Source: Mesostigma viride
Taxonomy: Eukaryota > Streptophyta > Mesostigmatophyceae > Mesostigmatales > Mesostigmataceae
NCBI GenBank assembly: GCA_009746045.1
Contig: RPFO01000285.1
Location: forward strand, 1-28,782
Reading direction: 5' to 3'
DNA length: 28,782 nt
Both the position numbers and the translations under genes were made by a program. Shown here piece by piece: positions 9,499-18,088 of the stretch; position 1 is the stretch's first letter; every line of letters starts with the position of its first letter. The notes beneath the pieces were generated by a model. That model was not told the origin of the DNA. It saw only the letters and a program-made list of their open reading frames with translations, and searched no databases.

Positions 9499-10125
9499 CT
9501 GGTATAACGAGCCGCCAGGAGCAAACTCGACCGGCGAGGTGCCGGTCTCACTCTGAGAAACCAAAGGAGTGTCAACAGGAACTCCTACAGTGATAGGAAC
9601 TCCTTCCGCCGTCGCGTTGCTCAGCGTCGTTTGCGGCACTTCACCGGACGGCTGCACATCGCCGTTCGCCAGCCCTGAGACTTCCGGCAAGTGGCTCTGC
9701 GGCGTTTCCTGTGTGACCCCAGATGTCGCAGCCGTTCCCGGATGCGTGATTCCTGGTGAGGACCCTGCTCCGAAATCCACCTCTAGCTGCCGTGCCAGTG
9801 AGGTGGGGTCGTTGGGACGCAGCCTAAACCTGTTAGCAAAGGCAGCCATGGCCGCATCGTCTGGGGCATCTCCTGGTAACTGAGCATCGGGCACCGTGCA
9901 CTGCACACATTTCCAAACAGTCTGTCCACTGCTGTTAGTACCGGTAGGGTTCGGTGACAGCAAAAACGTGCATGCAGCATGCGCCTTTCTCCCGCACTTT
10001 CCGGAGCATTCGCAGGTAGCGCCCTTGAGAAACTTAGGGTCATTGCCATTTGCGGAGGCTACATGGCACTCCGCGATACCAGCCTCACAGTTAGCATCGT
10101 CCAATGCATCGTCGGCAGTAGGCAT
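9499..10125 (-). CDS. PHD-like zinc-finger exon of the element D minus-strand gene
   Basis: An ATG at 10125 opens a 209-codon frame up to the splice donor. Near the N-terminus is a Cys/His set with PHD-like spacing: Cys13, Cys20, Cys38, Cys40, Cys44, His49, Cys52, Cys73 and Cys76, the last pair being C-V-Q-C after a Trp, as in PHD fingers. PHD fingers bind histone tails, often methylated lysines, in the nucleus. This one is atypical (spacings differ from the canonical Cys4-His-Cys3), so a related zinc-binding fold is possible. The remainder is Ser/Thr/Pro/Gly-rich and probably disordered. The hairpin array begins about 125 bp upstream and may occupy the promoter region. It could be a host chromatin-reader fragment captured by the transposon or a transposon accessory protein. 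Confidence 0.6.
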
Positions 10126-10250
10126 GGGAGAAACCTCACGTAATTGTTACTGATCATAGTCAGAGCCGGTTGATCAATGCGCTTTGCGACTTGCGGGCAC
10201 AATTAAAGTTGGAACTCCCGCGCTCACAGCCTCCGTTGAGCAAACCTGTT

Positions 10251-10842
10251 TCAATTGCCAACCGAGATGTCAAGTTGTCAAACGAGATGTCAAGTTGACA
10301 ACCGAAGTGCCTCCTGAACTGTCAACTAAAAGTCTAAAGCCGCAATCGACAGTACTACAAGTTGACAGTTCAGAAGGTAGGCCGGTTTTGCGCAATTGCC
10401 TACCTTCTGAACTGTCAACTAAAAGTCTAAAGCCGCAATCGATTTAGACTTTTAGTTGACAGTTCAGAAGGTAGGCCGGTTTTGCGCAATTGCCTACCTT
10501 CTGAACTGTCAACTAAAAGTCTAAAGCCGCAATCGACAGTACTACAAGTTGACAGTTCAGAAGGTAGGTCGGTTTTGCGCAATTGCCTACCTTCTGAACT
10601 GTCAACTAAAAGTCTAAAGCTGCAATCGACAGTACTACAAGTTGACAGTTCAGAAGGTAGGTCGGTTTTGCGCAATTGCCTACCTTCTGAACTGTCAACT
10701 TGTAGTACTGTCGATTGCGGCTTTAGACTTTTAGTTGACAGTTCAGGAGGCACTTCGGTTGTCAACTTGACATCTCGTTTGACCGTAAGCGGAACCGCCC
10801 ACACATCTCGTTTGACAACTTGACATCTCGGTTGGCAATTGA
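10251..10842. repeat. 592-bp long inverted repeat containing four hairpin units
   Basis: The outer arms are inverted (TCAATTGCCAACCGAGATGT at the left, its inverse ending at 10842). Inside, four hairpins repeat every 93-94 bp with a CGGTTTTGCGCAATTG loop at 10383, 10477, 10570 and 10663. The first has a perfect 21-bp stem at 10361-10381 and 10399-10419, starting GTTGACAGTTCAGAAGG. Units are partly separated by TAAAAGTCTAAAGC(C/T)GCAATCGA. The right arm carries a small insertion near 10780-10800. No clear target duplication flanks it. Frames through it are artefacts of the symmetry. Confidence 0.9.
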
Positions 10843-11083
10843 CCATCTCGTAATTTGGTGCCTGCAAGTCGGTGAACAACCTGTCAGCTCGCCGACCAAC
10901 TCGACTTCCCGCCTAACTCAGGCGCTTCCCCGCGTATTATGCATGACACTTCACTGCCAGGTTGGCTTGTCCCACGCCAACCTGCGTACTTCCGCGGCAA
11001 CTGCATTTTGCCACTGTCGACTAACTGCTTGTGAATGTGTTACGAGGTAGTAATGCATTACGAGGATGAACTGATGTAAATGT

Positions 11084-11976
11084 GTGGAAATTAGCTCAGT
11101 CTTCTGTAGGAGTTGTGCATTGACTACTAGTTTCTCTATCAGTCGGTCATGTGGACAGGTCCACGTTCAGTTGACAGCTGCGCACCATTCGTTGAAAATG
11201 GCGTCTTCTTGTTCGAGGTCAGCCACCCCCGGCGGCAGGACAGCAGCCTTTGTCGACAGGGATGGTAGCGTGTGCGTCACCAATGTTGGCTCTCTCGGCA
11301 CGGATTCTAACCAGCCGGGGGCAGCTGGCTGCCTTGGTAGCGAACGCAGGCAAGCAGGGAGAAAGAGCATCGCCACGGTGCGGTCAGAGAAACTGGTGGA
11401 CAGCGTCATCGTCGCTGACATGAGCCTTATTCGCACATGCTGCCAAAAGGATTGCATGGGACCAGTCGGCACCTCAGTCCGGGATTTCCGAGTCTGGTGT
11501 GCAGCCAGAGAAAAGTACCTTGGCTTGCAAAAGCAGGAGGAGCGCAGCTAATTCGTGGTCAGTCTGCTGCAGAAGCACGGACTTGTCGTGCCCTGGGATC
11601 GTTATCCCACAGCTTGAGGAGGGCATTCTTGCAGCGGGGGACCTGAAGCTGCAGGGCTCGGCTGGGCAGACTGCAGGGGCTGAGCCTGACGTGGCCGAGG
11701 AGGATGCATCCGCACATGCGGAGCCTTCTACGCGAGGCGTGCGGTAGGGGCGTGCAGACTCGTGGGAGGCGCGGGCAGCCGCCAGCGCACCCGGCAGCTG
11801 GCACAAGTCGTGCGGCACCCCTCGGAGGAGGGAGGAAGCAGTTGAGGCGGGCGGCAACTGCCACGCGTCACTCCTACAATGCTGCAGATTTGGAGGACAG
11901 TGACTTGGGCGAGGAGGATGTGGAGGAGGCCAGCCAGCCCAGCGACGAGGAGAACGACAGCATGGATGATGACTGA
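11084..11976 (+). CDS. Doubtful plus-strand gene in element D, several frames
   Basis: Three successive frames look protein-like but none is complete. The first, 11084-11551, ends with a segment containing RTCCQKDCMGPVG and WCAAREKYLGL; a Cys-Cys-x3-Cys motif of this sort occurs in some transposon proteins. The second, around 11590-11747, reads GIVIPQLEEGILAAGDLKLQ. The third, ending at 11976, has a strongly acidic tail (DLEDSDLGEEDVEEASQ). They could be exons or a frameshifted remnant of one gene with an acidic C-terminus. No start or splice sites are convincing and I do not recognise the family. Confidence 0.3.
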
Positions 11977-12228
11977 ATACATTGTCTTGCCTTGTGTGGC
12001 GCGGGTGGCGTGGGCGGCATGGGCCAGCCGGGAGTGTAGGGTGGTCGAGATGCTTAATTGCATGGCGTGTATTATGCTTGGTGTGTGGCATGCCGTGACA
12101 TGACGGGATGACATTACGGCATGGGTGGGCTGCTCGGTGGCCATTGTGGTCTGTCTTACAATAGCACTAGTGGCACCCGCTGGCTTCGCCCAGCCCAAAA
12201 CAGGGTCCCTTTTTTTGGCAGTACTTCG

Positions 12229-12572
12229 CCCCGCTGCCCGCTGCCCGCAGCCCGCAGCCCGCAGCCCGCTGCCCGCTGCCCGCAGCCCGCTGCCCGCTGC
12301 CCGCTGCCCGCTGCGCGCAGCCCGCTGCCCGCTGCCCGCTGCCCGCTGCGCGCTGCCCGCTGCCCGCTGCCCGCTGCCCGCTGCGCGCTGCCCGCTGCCC
12401 GCTGCCCGCTGCGCGCTGCCCGCTGCCCGCTGCCCGCTGCCCGCTGCCCGCAGCCCGCTGCCCGCTGCCCGCTGCCCGCTGCCCGCTGCCCGCTGCGCGC
12501 TGCCCGCTGCCCGCTGCCAGCAGCCAGCAGCCCGCTGCCCGCTGCCCGCTGACCGCTGCCCGCTGCCCGCTA
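12229..12572. repeat. CCCGCTG heptamer minisatellite (about 48 copies)
   Basis: About 340 bp of head-to-tail 7-mers, mostly CTGCCCG, with variants CTGCGCG and CAGCCCG. The open frames across it encode the cycling peptide PAARCPL because the unit is not a multiple of three; these are not genes. Confidence 0.95.
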
Positions 12573-12705
12573 GAATAGTACGGTGCTCGCTTCGCTCGCG
12601 GATTGGTGCGCAGTACGCTGCCTGCTGCCCGCTGGAATAGTACGGTGCTCGCTTCGCTCGCGGATTGGTGCGCAGTACGGTGCTCGCTCGCTTCGCTCGC
12701 TCGCT
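12573..12705. repeat. Short direct repeats next to the heptamer array
   Basis: A segment starting GAATAGTACGGTGCTCGCTTC and ending CGCAGTACG near 12573-12618 is repeated about 60 bp downstream, and a partial third copy (GGTGCTCGCTCGCTTCGCTC) follows. The segment contains smaller TCGC/GCTCG repeats. Confidence 0.75.
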
Positions 12706-13664
12706 GGGATTGGTGGTTAGTGATTCCGGTTGTTTTGGATTGGCGGGGTACTCCGCGATGCCTTGGATAGTGCGGGATACTCCACATTGCGAAATTAGTA
12801 AATAGGATTAAAAATGCAGGTGACAGTGCGTGACGCTTGGGGTTACTACATAAACATTGCACATCATGTCTATGGTTAACTTGTTGATCCGGTGCACATG
12901 GATGGCTGTCGTGTGGGGCATATGCGAAAGGTTGGCATGCGTGGAAAATTTGAGCATGGCGTGTGCTATGCTCGATGCATGGGTGGCACATGTGGCGTCA
13001 TAATGTGGCATGCGTCATGCATGGCCACATGACATGCACATGGTGTCCAGAGGCATTTGCAACATTAACATTTAGCAATAACAACCGACTGCTAATTTGT
13101 GCATATGTCGTAGCTCAGTGCACGAACTGCCAAGATGACCATATTTAATGCTGGTGAATGCAATTGGTGGTCACCTTCCGCGGAGCCGCGATCTTGCTAT
13201 CAGGCTACTATGGCACTAGTTAACAATTATGATAGCAAGCACGCAATTGAAGCCAGCCTGTCAATGAAGTGTTACTGTTCCACATGTTGATCATCAAGAC
13301 GCCTCATACCTGTGCCATGGTGTCAGTTACATGATTGCTTTTATACCATATTGGAGTCATGAATAGTGCATTACATAAGAACTGGCTCCAAGTGCGGCAC
13401 TGGTCCTCAAATCAAGCATTATTTGAGCAGCAAATCAGAAGTTGCAGCTCGCCCACATTTGACGCTACCCGAGCCGAGATGTAAAACCTGGACGGCAAGT
13501 GTATGTGGTGTTGAATGGGGCAATCCATGTGTGGTAAGCATGGGGAACAATCACACATTAATCCCTTGTTCCTTCTCACATAGCTAGCGTAACAGTTTAT
13601 GACGAAACAACAAGAAATAAAGCAGAAATAAAGATTCAAGGGTTTATTAAAAATATAAACCCTG
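12706..13664. other. Gene-free right portion of element D
   Basis: No gene is supportable. The stretch is rich in GCATG/CATGC words near 12890-13040. Just inside the right terminal repeat it holds a small palindrome, GGTTTATT...AATATAAACC-like, at 13641-13662. Confidence 0.5.
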
Positions 13665-13692
13665 GATTTTAACATACTAAAAAAACCAGCCC
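13665..13692 (-). repeat. Right terminal inverted repeat of element D
   Basis: It is the inverse of 6585-6613, starting GATTTTAACATACT and ending CCAGCCC. It is followed by AAA, the duplicated target, and then by the resumed ORF1 of element B. Confidence 0.85.
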
Positions 13693-14758
13693 AAAGGTTG
13701 GGTAGCAGTTTGCGGAACTGCAGCAGGGCCGGCGGCGAGCGACCCCATTGTGATGCAGATTGAGGCTTCGACAGCTCCCGGCGAATTGTCGCGAGAGGCC
13801 GTCGAAAAGTTTGTGTCAATACGGGACGAGCTGTCCTCGACCATTTACGGTCTGGAGGTGGCTCACCAGGGCGGGCACGTGACCGTGTCGCAGCTGGATT
13901 TGGCGCGGGAGGCACTGGGCCAGATCGTGGCCATTGGACTGGGAGCAGCGCGACTGTTCAACCATCAGGTGGCAACGTCTGTGCTGGGCGCGGGAGTTGA
14001 AGTCCCGGACGTGATCAGGCAAGCGCAGGCGCGCGAAGTCGACAACCCCTGGTCGTCGAGAGGTGGTTTCACAAACGTGCGAACACCTCGTGAACATTCT
14101 TTTGCAGGAGTCACGGGGTAACGCAGACCGGTGGGTGATAACCACACGACCATTTGGGATTTGGTCAACACTCGACACACCGCGGGCGGCGGAACCAGAC
14201 GCACACGATCCAGTGGTCGAGGTCATCACGGGTCGGGAGGTAACGCCAGAAGACTTCCATTACCAATTCGTTGATCAGCCAGAGGGGATCATCGAACGTT
14301 CATCTCAGCAGATAGATCAAGGCGACGGTACCACAGAAGGGTACGCTGCACGACGTCGTGCTGAGCTGCACGTCCCGCAAGAGCCCGAACACGACTACGG
14401 TGGTCGTGGGGCTTGCAACGACAAGCGGGGTGGTGGAACGCGGTGGGTGAAGAACCTTGAGTGGGATCGCTCGAGTGGGAGCGAGCCCCGGATCCCAGTG
14501 GAGAAATCTGCAGACGGGCGACCCGTTAGCAGAGTGTTTGGACCCTACGCCGACGGGGAGGACGCCGCTGGCAGCGACGAGGAGCGGCCAGAGACGCCCA
14601 TCGCAGCCACTGCTCAAGAGCGAGAGCTGGAGGCAGCGAACCAAGCAGGTGCTGAGTCAGTAGCTGGGACGGTGCCCACGGCATCCCCAGCGACACCAGT
14701 GCTTGAGTCAGTTCTTCCTTTTCCTTCGCCTTTATTGTTGTGTCCCCACTTGTATATA
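13693..14758 (+). pseudogene. ORF1 of element B, central and C-terminal part (frameshifted)
   Basis: The frame resumes at AAA-GGT (13693), continuing ORF1 after element D. One frame runs to 14121 and includes PGELSREAVEKF, LGQIVAIGLGAARLFN and VPDVIRQAQA. A second, open from 14063, carries VSQTCEHLVNILLQ, NADRWVITTRPFGIW, ITGREV, FVDQPEG and, further on, a TRW...GRPVSRVFGPY segment. Element C has the counterparts PGEYVRGAAEQL, LLQIIAISLGGAREIN, VPNVVQVARD, VAECQNLAHSVLEL, ADRVFITLNPFSIY, VGGREV and FVDQPAG in the same order. That proves a conserved protein upstream of gag. The helical, Leu/Ala-rich middle could be structural. No known domain is recognised. The boundary with gag near 14759 is a guess based on an ATG there. 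Confidence 0.7.
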
Positions 14759-16111
14759 ATGCCTCGTGGCAAACCGGGCGACGGCGACAAGGGCGAGGAG
14801 GGGGCACCGGCTGGAGAGAGCCAGGAGCCTGGGAAGGGCAAGGAGGCGCTGGTGGGAGAGGCGATCCCAGCCAGCGACGGCGATGGGGGAAAGCGACCAG
14901 GGAGCAAGAGGCGACACGAAGACTCGGTGGAGGAGGCGCGCAAGGCGCGGGCGCTGGGGGCATCTGATGCAATAACGGTGGCGAATGGGCAACCTGCCGT
15001 GGAGAAGCGTAAGAGGGACCCCTCTGCTGACGGCAATGGTAAGAGGCCTCATGTGGATGTGCTCTCCCCTGTGCCTGCTGGACCAAGTGGTGCTGTTGTT
15101 GTGACACCCGCTGTGGTGGAGCCAGTGAAGGCGCTGCCAGGGTCGAGACCTCACATGAGTGCTGTCACTGTTATGAATGGACAAAAGCCTCTTAACCCAC
15201 CACTAGCACAGGAAGCTTGGACAAGTGGCTAGAGGACATGGAGCTTGTTGTGTTCTCCGTGGACCCCACTGTCAACCTAGTGCAAGTGTTTCACTCGTCC
15301 ACGTGCAACAGGGACTCGTCAGAGCGTGTCAGGGAGAAGGCTAGGACTGCTGTCAAGGATAAGCTAACCTGGGCACAGTTCCTGGAAGGGTTGAGGGAGA
15401 GTTCTCTGACAAGGTTCTCAACCTCACCAACTACTACAAGCACAGTATGACACCTTTGAGATAGTGGGCCCTGTGGCAGAGGAATGGGCTAGGCTCAACC
15501 GTATCAGGGACAAGGGGGCCAAGTATGGCTTCCTGGTCACAGATAGGGCCTTGGCAGACTATTTCCTGGACCGTATGGGTTTGAGTGTGGATGGGAGGAA
15601 CGGTGCCCGCATGTTTCTTAACCAGACTGATGGCTCCTTGCGTGCTCTGGAGCTTGTAATCCTCAGCATAAGGAAGCCAGAACCTGCCTGCAAGGCTATC
15701 CAGTCCCATGGCAGCAATGCCACCTCCGCTGTGCAGGGCCAAGGTGATGTCCCCGGGTACCCAGCCCGTGATGGGGCAAGGCCCAACAAGCGTAAGCGCT
15801 TCAGGCGCCAGAGGCAGGGGGCTCAGGGTGGCAAGGGTGCAGGTCCCCAAGGAGGGGTTGGGGGCCAGCAAGCTGGTGGTCAGCAGGGTAAGGGTGGCCA
15901 AGGGCAAGGCAAGGGCCAAGCTCAAGGCAACCAGGGCAAGCAGGGTGGGCAGCCTCAGGGAGGCCAGGGGAAGCCTGGCAAGGGTGGGGCTGGGTCTGGG
16001 AAGAAGGGTGGAGCATGTTTTGTGTGTGGCAAGGAAGGTCACTGGCGTCGTGAGTGTCCTGACAGGAAGGCCAAGCCTGCTGGGGCAGGAGGCCAGTCTG
16101 GGCAGCAGTGA
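14759..16111 (+). pseudogene. Gag of element B with zinc knuckle (frameshifted)
   Basis: Gag packages element RNA. An ATG at 14759 (MPRGKPGDGDKGEEG) leads a basic N-terminal region (GSKRRHEDSVEEARKAR and VEKRKRDPS). A helical capsid-like part follows (DKWLEDMELVVFSVDP, TWAQFLEGLRE, then VGPVAEEWARLNRIRDKG and DRALADYFLDRMGLS), then a Gly/Gln/Lys-rich stretch. Last is a CX2CX4HX4C knuckle, CFVCGKEGHWRREC, at residues 185-198 of the last frame (opening at 15464). The frame changes near 15205, 15400 and 15440, so three indels would have to be explained. It ends at TGA 16109-16111, after which the same frame continues open into integrase. The start could instead lie inside the upstream frame, making ORF1 and gag one polyprotein. 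Confidence 0.8.
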
Positions 16112-16115
16112 CTAG
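16109..16115 (+). promoter_or_regulatory. Candidate stop-codon readthrough site UGA-CUAG between gag and pol of B
   Basis: Gag ends in TGA followed by CTAG, a context known from viral and cellular readthrough stops. The same frame is then open through the integrase zinc region. Element A has TGA followed by CTTG at the matching place (26763-26757, minus strand), also with the same frame open beyond. Confidence 0.5.
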
Positions 16116-17410
16116 CTACATCATCCCCTGTAAATAGTCAATCACCCCTTGGGGAAGGTGTGCTGGATGTACATAAGGACGGGGGTGTGCCCCTTGTGCA
16201 GCACCAAGGGTGTAAAGATGTTGTTCTTCCACTGGATTGCAATAACAATGCTGCAGCTGAATTCCCTATGCCTCATGCAGGTGGTGGGTCTCCAGCAGGT
16301 GCTGGCCTGGAGGGCCAAGGGACCTTGCTGGAAGGGCCTGGAGCGGTCCAGGGTGCAGGACCTGACTTGGGGCGTCAGGACGGCCTGCAGGGAAGCCCTG
16401 GAACCTCAGGAGTGGATCATGTGTCCCCACACACGGTTCAGACGTCTCGCCAGGTCAGTACTGACAGAGTGCTGAGCTATGCTGAGGCTGGCCATAGATT
16501 GCATCATATGTTTGGGCATTCTGGGCAGGCAGCAATGTTTGCTTGGAAGCTAGGTAGGGAGCCTTTGTGGGAGGCTTGCCAGGCTGCTGCTGAGAACTGT
16601 GGTTGCCAGGAGAATGCTGTTCACCCACCTCAGTCCCATGCTAGGGAGCCTGCTAGGGAGCGTGGCGACATCCAGATGGATATCCAGCATATCAGGGGCT
16701 TGTATATATTGGTGGGGTGGACAGGTTCAGCAGATACAGGCTGATAGACGTTCTGCCTGGTATGCAGGAGCACCACTTGTTGTTGGGTATGAAGGCCCTG
16801 ATCCCAGGCTTTGGGGTGTGCAAGAGTGTGCAGGCAGACTTGCAGTTTGACTGTTTGCTCAAGCATCAGGACCAGCTGCCTTGTAAGCTGGTAGTAGTCC
16901 CCAGGGAGAGTCATGGGCAGCAAGGGGCTGTAGAGAGATCCATACGTGAAGTGAAGACAGTGGTGCTAGCAGCAGAGTCAGTGCCACTTGTGGCATCTGC
17001 CTTAGAGAGGGCAGCCTGGTGTAAGGGGATAGAAGAGCAGCTGAACCACAGGGTTAACTATTACTTTGATGGTGTGGCTGTCTCTCCCCTGGCCCTGCAG
17101 TATAGCTTGTTACCTGAGAACGTGGTGCAGGCCAGTCTTAGGAAGGCAGATAGGTTATTTGCCCAGCTGAGACGTAAGGACAAGAACTGGAATGTGCTGA
17201 GGCCTCAGGTGGGGCTGAAGGTCAGGATGTGGAAGGAACCATCTATTCCAGGCAAGCGGGGGAAGTGGCAGGATGGGGTTGTCACTCGTGTGGAGGAAGC
17301 TAACAGATCTTGCCTGGTGGCTTTGGAAAAGGATCCAAGGCACGTGTACAGGTTGTCCTGGGCTCATGTCAAGGAAAGAAGGCCACATGCAATCTGGCCT
17401 GCAGACGGGC
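16112..17410 (+). pseudogene. Integrase of element B (one frameshift)
   Basis: This enzyme would insert element DNA into the genome. A 120-residue linker without a protease motif follows gag. Then comes an HHCC-like zinc region, HRLHHMFGH with C-G-C downstream (one residue between the Cys instead of two). The first catalytic Asp is in IQMDIQHIRG. The frame slips in a G-run near 16715. The second frame (from 16717) has DRFSRYRLIDVLPG, the second Asp in QADLQFD (residue 41) and the Glu in SHGQQGAVER (residue 73), giving D-x31-E. A C-terminal SH3-like module follows, with PGKRGKWQDGVVTRV (178-192) and YRLSW (211-215). Spacing and motifs match element A's integrase. The frame continues without a stop into the protease. 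Confidence 0.88.
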
Positions 17411-18054
17411 CAGGCCCTCCCAGCTGGGTTGAGGAGCCAGGCCAGAGCCAGGCAGCAGCAGCTAACAATCCTCTGGTGGTGGATGATGGTCTGTCCCTGC
17501 TGGAAGATGACGAGCAGGAGGAGGCTGCTGAAGCAACTGTCACAAGGCCAGAGGGGACGGGGCAGCCACCTAAGGCCCGGGGGCCTCTCATGGCGGACGT
17601 CATCCGAGCACTCATGCGCAGCAAACATGATCCCAAGGTATCCAAGCTCACGGGGTGGGGGTCGTGCTGGGCAGCTACAATGGAGGTAGATACCAACTCA
17701 CAGGTGTCTGTCATCAGGGAAGAGGATGCTGTAGGCTTACAGATGTCCCATCCCAGTTGCCTTGCTGTGTCTGATTTCTCAGGAAAGGTGTCCATGAAGA
17801 TCCTTGGGGAAGTGAGTGTGCCTATCTTAGGGGTGCCCACCACGTTCTGTGTGGTAGAGGGCTATCAGGGGCCTGCCATTCTGGGTCAGAACTTCTTGTG
17901 CATGCCAGGGGTTACTTTGACCTCTGATGAGTTGGCACTAGAAGGCAGGGGCAGCCTCCCCCTTGAAAGATATCACTATTCCCAGGGTCTTGCAGTGGCG
18001 GTAAGGCTGTTAGGAGTCAGCCAGCTGAGGGTCCTCAAGGTCAGGAGCCCATAG
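17411..18054 (+). pseudogene. Retropepsin-like protease of element B, fused downstream of integrase
   Basis: The same open frame that encodes the integrase C-terminus continues through an acidic linker (LLEDDEQEEAAEA) and the block LMADVIRALMRSKHDPKVSK, shared with element A. The protease-like core has MEVDTNSQVSVI (residues 322-333 of the frame from 16717), SDFSGKVSMKILGEV and AILGQNFLCMPG (387-398). Asp-Thr-Asn replaces Asp-Thr/Ser-Gly, as in A. In Copia elements the protease normally precedes integrase; here the two are contiguous in the reverse order. The frame ends at TAG 18052-18054. The -1 frame is open across 17967-18101 and carries the N-terminal residues of the RT segment (IAEDLLIIPTTFDPG). 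Confidence 0.78.
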
Positions 18055-18088
18055 CTGAGGACCTGTTGATAATCCCAACCACCTTTGA

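Larger units (their letters stand above)
6585..13692. mobile_element. D: 7.1-kb terminal-inverted-repeat element inserted in ORF1 of B
   Basis: The left end (6585-6613) starts GGGCTGG, a T-run, then AGTATGTTAAAATC. The right end (13665-13692) is its inverse, differing only by one T in the run (8 against 7). AAA flanks both sides (6582-6584 and 13693-13695), and collapsing it restores the ORF1 reading frame. Inside are a multi-exon minus-strand gene with a PHD-like finger (7366-10125), a hairpin array (10251-10842), a doubtful plus-strand gene (11084-11976) and two minisatellites. I do not recognise a DDE transposase, so the superfamily is open. A 3-bp duplication and a GGG start would fit PIF/Harbinger or CACTA-like groups only loosely. 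Confidence 0.8.

Noticed and set aside
10184-10879. Frames encoding LPSELSTKSLKPQS-type repeats on both strands
   Set aside because: They are produced by the symmetric hairpin array; both strands give the same peptides.
12121-12991. Long frames on both strands rich in PAARCPL or AAGSGQR
   Set aside because: They are read-throughs of the 7-bp minisatellite, which lacks stops in most frames.
13412-13915. Minus-strand frame crossing the right end of element D
   Set aside because: It spans the transposon boundary into the antisense of ORF1 and has no motif.
18040-18060. A canonical -1 slippery heptamer at the protease-RT overlap
   Set aside because: No X XXY YYZ sequence in the correct phase was found in either element.
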